Source of the DNA: an uncultured Flavobacteriaceae bacterium
Lineage (GTDB): Bacteria; Bacteroidota; Bacteroidia; Flavobacteriales; Flavobacteriaceae
Assembly: GCA_943789365.1 (NCBI GenBank)
Contig: CALSTV010000001.1
Location: 682,001-746,000 of the forward strand
Direction: 5' to 3'
DNA: 64,000 nucleotides
Shown here: positions 58,115-64,000 of the stretch, piece after piece
Layout: every line of letters starts with the position of its first letter
Position numbering within the stretch: the first letter of the stretch is position 1
Notes under the pieces: generated by a model
Told to the model about the DNA's origin: nothing
Database searches by the model: none
Seen by the model: the letters and a program-made list of their open reading frames with translations, nothing else
Translations under genes and position numbers: made by a program

Positions 58115-59095
58115 CTATATTTTAATGCAATTTCCATATCTATCAATGACAGTACACCCTCCTGTATTTTGTAACATAAATTCCGCAGAGCCCTCGTTAT
58201 AATTTCTTTTTAAATACGCCTTACTTCCCACAAATAATTGTTCATAAAAACCTCTAGCCTGAAACCTAGCCCAACCTTGCTCTCTTACTTGAATAATATG
58301 ACCATATTCATGACCAAAAGTATCCGAATTTGTATTGTTAAAAGTGGCAACGCTATTCCCCCATGTGACTTCTCTCTTATACATTGGTCCAAATAAAGAG
58401 GATATCCCTTGGTACATTCCTCCTTTTCTCCATGCAACTTTGTTTGTTGACATTTCACGAGCCCCAGCCATTTCGTTCGCATATTTTAATTGTCCATCCG
58501 TAGGTTTATAAGTAGCACCAAAAGCTGCAATCATAGCTATAGATTGCGAAGCCCCACCAATGGCGCCATTTCGCGCTCCATTTGCAATTCCTTTGCCTAT
58601 ATTTCTACCATCAACGGCAGCACCTACACCTCCTGAAATAGCTCCTCTTGCCGCTCCTTTTATCGTATTATGCCCTATTTCTCCAAAGGCGTTTTTTAAA
58701 TAACCTCCTTTGACTCCTTTCCAACTTTTCATTTTGCCTCCAATAGCTCCCCCCGCAAGTGCCCCGGCTATAGTTCCTAGAGTTACATCATCCCCCATTG
58801 CCAAACTTGTTCCAACTTGTGATGCAACCTCAGACATCATATTGAATGTGGCACTTTGTACAAATGAACTTGAAGATGAAAGCAAACTCCCCACACCACT
58901 TAATCCTCCAGAAATTGCTCCTCCGATAGCTCCATATAACATCGCTTGTCCTAAACCTGAAAAAGACCAATTTCCTGTTATTGCTGCCGAAACTGTATAT
59001 ACCGCTGCGGAGACTGCTGCCCCTACAATAGCTCCATATGCAATAGCTCCCAAAAGAGTAAGTATAAACTCCCCACCAGCAACCAAAATTGCCAA
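58115..59095 (-). CDS. Orphan Rhs-type tip with HEYGH zincin domain (tip D)
   Basis: The protein has 326 residues from a TTG at 59095; the frame opens right after the stop of the preceding gene. The N-terminal two-thirds is Gly/Ala-rich and hydrophobic (YGAIVGAAVSAAVYTVSAAI, GNWSFSGLGQAMLYGAIGGA), as often seen before toxin domains of Bacteroidota Rhs proteins. The C-terminal domain has the zinc motif HEYGHIIQ (about residues 262-269), and a possible third ligand is the Glu in NEGSAEFML. The normal DPSGEF junction is absent or degenerate (AILVAGGEF). Two lipoproteins follow. Confidence 0.7.
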   Translation of the reverse strand: MAILVAGGEFILTLLGAIAYGAIVGAAVSAAVYTVSAAITGNWSFSGLGQAMLYGAIGGAISGGLSGVGSLLSSSSSFVQSATFNMMSEVASQVGTSLAMGDDVTLGTIAGALAGGAIGGKMKSWKGVKGGYLKNAFGEIGHNTIKGAARGAISGGVGAAVDGRNIGKGIANGARNGAIGGASQSIAMIAAFGATYKPTDGQLKYANEMAGAREMSTNKVAWRKGGMYQGISSLFGPMYKREVTWGNSVATFNNTNSDTFGHEYGHIIQVREQGWARFQARGFYEQLFVGSKAYLKRNYNEGSAEFMLQNTGGCTVIDRYGNCIKI

Positions 59096-59122
59096 ATGGT
59101 TTATTCCCCTTAATTCTATTGT

Positions 59123-59614
59123 TTAATCTACTAACCACGATATCTCAGTTTCGTAATAAAATGGTGTCTTATAAAACAAAACGTCATTATTGGAAATGAT
59201 TACTTCTGTCATGAGAAATGAAGTTCCCCAATACTTATACAATTCTTCCTTTTTAATGATAAAAGTACCATTAGTTCTCTTTTTTATTATTTTAGGATTA
59301 TAATACGATATATAGTACAGATTTTCAGGTACATTGTTATATTTAATAGGACCATGAATAGCTATCTTAACATCTATATTTTTCATTATTTTTGAAAATC
59401 CTTTATAATTAGAATCTCCAATCATGTATGATAAAGTCTCTGAATCTTTCTCATTATTAGGGTAAATGAAAACTTTCTCTAATCCATAAATATCTTTTTG
59501 TATAATCATTTCTCTCAGTAAAAATGCAAACGCTTTAACTTTTTCTTTTTCATCTGACTGAAACGGAACACAAAATATAAATAATGTTAATATTCCAAAA
59601 AATAATTTATTCAT
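59123..59614 (-). CDS. Secreted protein, probable immunity protein of the M23 tip
   Basis: This 163-residue protein has a signal peptide (FFGILTLFIFCVPFQS) and no recognised domain; the mature part is mixed helix and strand (LREMIIQKDIYGLEKVF, FIIKKEELYKYWG). It starts 8 bp after the M23 tip stop. A periplasmic location suits protection against a peptidoglycan endopeptidase. Its stop codon directly precedes the zincin tip D frame. Confidence 0.68.
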   Translation of the reverse strand: MNKLFFGILTLFIFCVPFQSDEKEKVKAFAFLLREMIIQKDIYGLEKVFIYPNNEKDSETLSYMIGDSNYKGFSKIMKNIDVKIAIHGPIKYNNVPENLYYISYYNPKIIKKRTNGTFIIKKEELYKYWGTSFLMTEVIISNNDVLFYKTPFYYETEISWLVD

Positions 59615-59622
59615 ATGTTATT

Positions 59623-60672
59623 TTAGTTAAATAAGTCCATCGGATTAATATAATCATTACAATCGATTTTAATAGATAAATGAAGATGTGGAGCCGTAAT
59701 AATACCTGAACCATCTGAGACCCCCACAATCTGACCTCTAGAAACTAAGTCACCTACCGAAAGACTTGGTCTCGTATGAAAATAAGATCCTTCCAAACCA
59801 TTATTAAACTCAATCTTAATATAATTTCCTCCACTACCAGATCCTCCCGTATAAACCTTCGTAACTCTTCCTTTATAAAGTGAATAATTAGGATCACCTT
59901 TGTAACTTCTAAAATCTGTCCCTGTATGAGGTCGAGGCTTTCCTGAAACAGGGTGTACTCTATTCGGGTTATAGTCACTTGTTACTTTTCTATGTTTTGT
60001 AGGCCACGCAGGCTTTTCAACCGTTTCTACTCTTTCAACTAACTCCCCACCAGCACTCAAATCTGTTTCCATAGGTGACAATGCACCTGCTTTTGCTTTT
60101 ATATTTTGTACTGTTGGTTTTTTACCGCTCCAAAAGTCCGCATTATTTTTACTTGCCTTAATACCACCGGCAATACCGCCAACGGCACCTCCTATAAAAG
60201 CCCCTTGTACACCTGCCCTAAAACCGGCTGTAAGTACATCTCCTATGTTTCCTCCATTTGCCAAAGTATTCAAAGCCGCTCCTGTAAACCCTCCTGCAAA
60301 ACCAGAGGCGGCACCAACGGCTGCTCCTGACCAAAAACCAGCGACCGTAGTAGCTGCATTTCCAAAAAACGCCCCTCCAGCAACCAAATTACCAACACCG
60401 GCTCCAATACCAGCTGCTACACCTCCAATAACTGCCCCTAATAGTATTTCTCCAAAATTACCTCCTTTTATTGCTGCTGAAGTTCCTCCAATTATAGCAC
60501 CTATAATAACAGCAGTTAAAAAGAACTCCCCACTAGGATCTACATACTTTAAAGGATTGTTCCAAACATACCCATAGCGATTGTAACTCTGCGTATTAAA
60601 CGGGTCTTGTATATAGTTATCCGGTGATAAAAACCTGCCCAGCTTGGGGTTTCTTCGACACTCTTGAGCAAC
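59623..60672 (-). CDS. Orphan Rhs tip with M23 peptidoglycan endopeptidase domain (tip C)
   Basis: The frame runs from the junction ([20 protein letters not shown] ... [15 protein letters not shown]) through a Gly/Ala-rich hydrophobic region ([38 protein letters not shown]) to a C-terminal LytM/M23 domain. Zinc ligands are visible as HTGTDF (HxxxD) and HLHLS (HxH), with SYFHTRPSL and GSGIITAPH between. M23 enzymes cut peptide cross-bridges in peptidoglycan. No ATG precedes the domain; only a TTG at 60387 is near. A signal-peptide protein follows as likely immunity. Confidence 0.82.
   Translation of the reverse strand, partial: VAQECRRNPKLGRFLSPDNYIQDPFNTQSYNRYGYVWNNPLKYVDPSGEFFLTAVIIGAIIGGTSAAIKGGNFGEILLGAVIGGVAAGIGAGVGNLVAGGAFFGNAATTVAGFWSGAAVGAASGFAGGFTGAALNTLANGGNIGDVLTAGFRAGVQGAFIGGAVGGIAGGIKASKNNADFWSGKKPTVQNIKAKAGALSPMETDLSAGGELVERVETVEKPAWPTKHRKVTSDYNPNRVHPVSGKPRPHTGTDFRSYKGDPNYSLYKGRVTKVYTGGSGSGGNYIKIEFNNGLEGSYFHTRPSLSVGDLVSRGQIVGVSDGSGIITAPHLHLSIKIDCNDYINPMDLFN
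60523..60672 (-). repeat. Rhs core-tip junction repeat, copy 3 (150 bp)
   Basis: It encodes the same 50 residues as copy 1 (VAQECRR to DPSGEF), with a few synonymous changes. The upstream break point is also the same, one codon before VAQE. Confidence 0.85.
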
Positions 60673-60809
60673 ATATATCGGTTAAGCATAATATCGCTTA
60701 TGGTGACACATCCCGAATATAATATACGTTTATCAATGAACTCTGTTTCGAAATACTTTCACCTAAATAGTATTTAAGGTCCTCTATAAAATTTTATAAA
60801 CCATTATTT

Positions 60810-61520
60810 TTAATTAGTGTTTTTTGCCTTAAATGATTCAAATTCTAATTTTCCTTTCTCAAAAGGCATCAATTGAAAAATTGGATTGCAATTATTCCTA
60901 AAGCAGCCCTTGAATCTGACATAATATTCGGTATATGTTATCGAATCTAATTTTATTCTTAATCGCTCTTTTCCCTCAAAATTTAAAATCAATTGTTTGT
61001 TTCTCTTAAGTCTCAACGTCCTTTTAAAATCATTTTGAAGTTCCATTACCAAAGAATCGTTTACATACAAACTTCTCCTCGGTAAATACTCTTTAAAATT
61101 GTAAATATGCAACAAGACATCGCTTTCAAGTTCTTTATTAATTTCTTCTTGTTTTGGTTCCTTCGCAAAATAAACTTCACCTCTCACATAATGGTATTCT
61201 GGCGGTGATCCTAGAGTAAAAAATTGATGCTTTTTTATAACAACTAAATTCCCTCCCATCATAGCTGCTCGAAATTGTAGTTTCTTCAATACCTCATAAT
61301 AGGATTTGTATCTATGGTCAATCATATAAAAAGGAATAAGAATAATTGGGTACCCAACTCTTGTACTCCCTATTCTGGATAATTTCGAAGGTAGCCTTTT
61401 TTCGTCAATGTATATTTGAACCTCATTTGGTGAAATTTCCTTCTTGTCTTTGTCTAATGATTGACTGTAAACACTGTTACATATTGCGAATACAACGAAT
61501 ACATATTTTTTTAGTTTCAT
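60810..61520 (-). CDS. Secreted protein following the NlpC/P60 tip cassette
   Basis: This 236-residue protein has a signal peptide (YVFVVFAICNSVYSQ). It resembles the 250-residue lipoprotein at 50089-50841 in several blocks (MGGNLVVIKKH, DVLLHIYNFKEYLPRRSL, DSLVMELQNDFKRTLRLK). Its start overlaps the stop of the preceding gene by 4 bases (ATGA), so the two are coupled. It may be a second immunity factor or an unrelated passenger. Confidence 0.68.
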   Translation of the reverse strand: MKLKKYVFVVFAICNSVYSQSLDKDKKEISPNEVQIYIDEKRLPSKLSRIGSTRVGYPIILIPFYMIDHRYKSYYEVLKKLQFRAAMMGGNLVVIKKHQFFTLGSPPEYHYVRGEVYFAKEPKQEEINKELESDVLLHIYNFKEYLPRRSLYVNDSLVMELQNDFKRTLRLKRNKQLILNFEGKERLRIKLDSITYTEYYVRFKGCFRNNCNPIFQLMPFEKGKLEFESFKAKNTN

Positions 61521-62068
61521 GGTAGATAGTGTTTGTCTTTTTCTCTAATAATTATTCTTGAACCATACTTTTTCAATTCTCCAAAAGTTTCAAATTCGAC
61601 GCCATCTTCTAAAAACTTTAAATTGTTAATTAGTGGTTTATCAAATTCATCGTTAAAAAAATCATTGTAATTTTCTTTATTATATAACACTTTAAAAAAA
61701 TCTAACTCTTTTGATTTTTGATAAACAACATTTCCGAAAACAGTAATATAATCTTTCTTTCCTCCTTGTGGAATACCAAAAACACTGTCTTTTATAAATA
61801 GAACAAATATCCCATCATATTCTTTTATTTCTTTAAAAATAATTGTAAAATATTTATTTGATTTGGATTCGTTTCTATGATTCCTTTTTATTTTTTTAGC
61901 AATTATTACTGATGGTATTACTTTTCCTCGTTCATTTACAATTTCAATTGAATCGTTTTTAAAAACAATTTTTCCAAAATCAAAATCTTTTTTGATTGCT
62001 ATCAATAAAAGGATAAATAAACAAACTACTGTACTTGTTATTATCATTCTTCTAACTTTAGTTCCCAT
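61517..62068 (-). CDS. Single-pass membrane protein, probable immunity protein of the NlpC/P60 tip
   Basis: The protein has 183 residues with one N-terminal membrane helix (IITSTVVCLFILLLIAI) and a soluble periplasmic part. It overlaps the tip stop by 11 bp, which suggests translational coupling, and is coupled in turn to the next gene. The cognate immunity role is inferred from this arrangement. Confidence 0.72.
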   Translation of the reverse strand: MGTKVRRMIITSTVVCLFILLLIAIKKDFDFGKIVFKNDSIEIVNERGKVIPSVIIAKKIKRNHRNESKSNKYFTIIFKEIKEYDGIFVLFIKDSVFGIPQGGKKDYITVFGNVVYQKSKELDFFKVLYNKENYNDFFNDEFDKPLINNLKFLEDGVEFETFGELKKYGSRIIIREKDKHYLP

Positions 62069-63113
62069 TATACCTCCTATAAATATACCCTTTATTGTTA
62101 GGGTAATTAGTTAAACTATAACTACTATGACCGAAATTACTAATTCTAACAGTTGTAGAATTTGCACCTATAGACTGAGAAGGACCAATCATAATTCCTA
62201 CATGACCTGTCGCCCCTACAAAATCTCCCCTTACGGACACAACATCACCTGCTTGTGGAGAGTCTACAAGATTCCAATCAGGTATATCATAATCAGGATC
62301 TGCCCATTGACTTGCGGTCGGGGGAGAAGTACCTTCTCCTCCAAATAACCTTGCCAACCTATTTCCGTTTGGAGTCCCTGGAGAAGCACCAGCTTCTTTT
62401 AACACATCATAAACAAATTTATTACATTTATAAGTACCAGCTCCAAAATTATCTTTTGATACATTTTTTGCCCACTCTTTTGAATTCTCATACTTTTTAG
62501 CAATTTTTGCAATAAGTGCCCTCCTATTTATCTCCTGTCTAATCCCATGCGCCACATGATTTAAACTCGCACTTATCAAGCCATTTCTTGCTCCATCCCA
62601 AAATTCTCCTCCGGAAAGCTCACTTGTAATGCCTCCTGCCAGTCCTGCACTGGCGATGGTGGCCGTGTCCCTCACAAATTTACTCGCATTTTTTAATAAA
62701 CCTTGGGTTCCTCCTCCAATAATTGCTCCCACAAAACCCGATGCCATGCCTTGTAGAAAATCACCTCCACTAAAAGCAGACATAAATCCTCCCGCATAGG
62801 CATGCATTATTCCTCTAGCAGCTACTTGAGCAACGCCATTCTGAATTCCCTGTGTAATGGTACCGATTCCATTTGCAAGTCCTCCTCCAATTGCCCCAAT
62901 CAATGCAGCTCTTCCCGCCCCTTCGAAAAAGGGTCTGTCATTAATTGAATTAACAATTCCATTGGTCGCAACACTTATCAATGCACCCACCAACATGGAT
63001 ATTAAGAACTCCCCACTAGGGTCCACATACTTTAATGGATTGTTCCAAACATACCCATAGCGGTTATAACTTTGCGTATTAAACGGATCTTGTATATAGT
63101 TATCCGGTGATAA
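62058..63113 (-). CDS. Orphan Rhs tip with NlpC/P60-like cysteine peptidase domain (tip B)
   Basis: After the junction ([11 protein letters not shown] ... [19 protein letters not shown]) comes a Gly/Ala-rich hydrophobic region (RAALIGAIGGGLANGIGT). The C-terminal peptidase domain has a candidate nucleophile Cys in GTYKCNKFVYDVL (about residue 201 from the GTG at 63026) and a His in GATGHVGIMIG (about 275), in the order Cys-His of NlpC/P60 or CHAP amidases. Such enzymes cleave peptidoglycan stem peptides. There is no ATG start; a GTG lies in VDPSGEF. A membrane protein overlaps its stop by 11 bp. Confidence 0.78.
   Translation of the reverse strand, partial: LSPDNYIQDPFNTQSYNRYGYVWNNPLKYVDPSGEFLISMLVGALISVATNGIVNSINDRPFFEGAGRAALIGAIGGGLANGIGTITQGIQNGVAQVAARGIMHAYAGGFMSAFSGGDFLQGMASGFVGAIIGGGTQGLLKNASKFVRDTATIASAGLAGGITSELSGGEFWDGARNGLISASLNHVAHGIRQEINRRALIAKIAKKYENSKEWAKNVSKDNFGAGTYKCNKFVYDVLKEAGASPGTPNGNRLARLFGGEGTSPPTASQWADPDYDIPDWNLVDSPQAGDVVSVRGDFVGATGHVGIMIGPSQSIGANSTTVRISNFGHSSYSLTNYPNNKGYIYRRYNGN
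63006..63113 (-). repeat. Rhs core-tip junction repeat, copy 4 (truncated, 108 bp)
   Basis: It encodes ILSPDNY to DPSGEF with the same 5' break as copy 2 (preceded by TAG), but it leads into the NlpC/P60 tip instead of tip F. Confidence 0.8.
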
Positions 63114-63976
63114 AATCTAAGTTATCATCAACTAATTTATATTCTACGGTTGGTACAATCGATTTTTTAATCATTCTCTAAATCATATTCAAACAAATAA
63201 CTATATTCATTCTTCCCAACCTTCATAATCAAATTTAAAGTGTCATTTATTATTGAATTTTTAAATTTGTTTTCAGCTATTCTTCCTTCTTTAGAAAATA
63301 TTAATTCAAAATCTAAACTGTCTTTTGGCTGTAGACTTAAAATGATATGATTATTTATTAATTTCTTCTTTTTTGTTTCAAACATTATTGTTTCTTCAAA
63401 TTTATTTGAACCTCTATTAACTACATTTGCACCCAGTAATTGATATTCAAATACTTTGGACAATAGTTCAAATGAAATACCTTTTATCATAACACCATCA
63501 TCTAATTTGTTTTTAATTCTAATCCTACAACAAAGAATTACTCTATTCTTTGGAAGGTGAAGAGCCGAAATATCCCCCATAAACTTTAAAGAATTATTTA
63601 AAATTTCTACCGAGTGTTTTACCGGTAAATAATTATAATAATGTGGAGAGCCTAATGGACAACCATATAAAACAATAAGCATTAAATACATATATCTATA
63701 TTTCATTTTAATTGTATTTTACATTGTACAACATTTGGTTTGCTTCATATTCATTGTATCCTTTAGCACTATAGGGATCTATGTAAAGAGAAAAAGTATT
63801 TATAATTTGTTCATAAAAACCTCTCGCCTGAAACCTAGCCCAACCTTGCTCTCTTACTTGAATAATATGACCATATTCATGACCAAAAGTATCCGAATTT
63901 GTATTGTTAAAAGTGGCAACGCTATTCCCCCATGTGACTTCTCTCTTATACATTGGTCCAAATAAAGAGGATATCC
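63114..63976 (-). repeat. Long direct repeat, right copy (about 0.86 kb)
   Basis: It matches 56152-57014 at an offset of 6962 bp. Near its right end a few bases differ (ATATCCCTTGGTAC here, ATATTCCTTGATAC on the left). The window ends 24 bp later, so its full length is not known. Confidence 0.85.
63167..63706 (-). CDS. Lipoprotein, probable immunity protein of a zincin tip (copy in right repeat)
   Basis: The product is identical over all 179 residues to that of 56205-56744 (lipobox L-Y-G-C). It starts 1 bp after the zincin fragment to its right and is followed by junction copy 4. The absence of any change between copies points to recent duplication or gene conversion. Confidence 0.72.
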   Translation of the reverse strand: MKYRYMYLMLIVLYGCPLGSPHYYNYLPVKHSVEILNNSLKFMGDISALHLPKNRVILCCRIRIKNKLDDGVMIKGISFELLSKVFEYQLLGANVVNRGSNKFEETIMFETKKKKLINNHIILSLQPKDSLDFELIFSKEGRIAENKFKNSIINDTLNLIMKVGKNEYSYLFEYDLEND

Positions 63977-64000
63977 CTTGGTACAATCCTCCTTTTCTCC
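63708..64000 (-). CDS. Zincin tip, same alternative C-terminus, cut by window edge (tip A)
   Basis: The 92 residues visible from the TTG at 63986 are identical to tip E, with the HEYGHIIQ zinc motif and the end YNEYEANQMLYN. The frame stays open to the window edge, so whether this copy has the full Gly/Ala-rich region and Rhs core cannot be seen. It could be the tip of an intact Rhs gene beyond 64000. Confidence 0.65.
   Translation of the reverse strand, partial: RKGGLYQGISSLFGPMYKREVTWGNSVATFNNTNSDTFGHEYGHIIQVREQGWARFQARGFYEQIINTFSLYIDPYSAKGYNEYEANQMLYNVKYN

Overview
The window looks like a chromosome segment from a member of the Bacteroidota, most likely the family Flavobacteriaceae. The base composition is AT-rich. 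Promoters carry the Bacteroidota -7 box (TAnnTTTG), and start codons mostly lack Shine-Dalgarno sequences. Two proteins end in type IX secretion (T9SS type B) sorting domains. Many lipoproteins with an S/G-C lipobox and signal-peptide beta-barrel proteins are present. I cannot name the genus.

Layout. 1-5.6 kb: the 5' part of ftsE, then a long TPR protein and a TonB-receptor-like barrel. 5.8-10.2 kb: a carbohydrate cluster with a frameshifted GH130 phosphorylase, a glycosyltransferase fused to a helical domain, and a Gfo/Idh oxidoreductase. 10.2-18.2 kb: two paralogous T9SS-exported proteins with choice-of-anchor L domains, the larger one expanded by 14 internal modules. 18.3-27.1 kb: housekeeping and envelope genes (methyltransferase, ZIP transporter, rhomboid protease, lipid A type acyltransferase, two paralogous barrels, glmM, an ABC-F ATPase). 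27.3-33.0 kb: a surface zincin lipoprotein followed by an array of five related small lipoproteins, one split by an IS3-family element and one broken by a 10-bp duplication. 33.1-49.1 kb: core genes (rpsA, deaD, rpsU, acyl-CoA dehydrogenase, AGCS symporter, K+ channel, PspC, pyrF, a second ABC-F, broken rlmF, a DUF5522-like protein, a cysteine-rich mini-protein and a broken sigZ-like sigma factor). 49.2-52.5 kb: envelope proteins and lipoproteins.

From 52.6 kb to the right edge, all on the minus strand, lies an array of orphan Rhs-type toxin tips, each followed by one or two membrane, periplasmic or lipoprotein genes that are probable immunity factors. The tips are three different peptidase types (HEYGH zincins, an M23 endopeptidase, an NlpC/P60-like cysteine peptidase) plus one unknown fold. 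Four tips begin with the same Rhs core junction ([12 protein letters not shown] or a variant) and have no convincing start codon. They therefore look like silent cassettes for recombination into a full-length Rhs gene that would lie upstream, beyond position 64000. A direct repeat of about 0.86 kb (offset 6962 bp) and a second inverted copy of the same IS show how this region is being reshuffled.

The two most interesting areas are the Rhs tip/immunity array and the zincin plus small-lipoprotein array. In the latter, at least two of the lipoprotein genes are preceded by remnants of the zincin gene's 3' end, the footprint expected of a polymorphic toxin/immunity locus.
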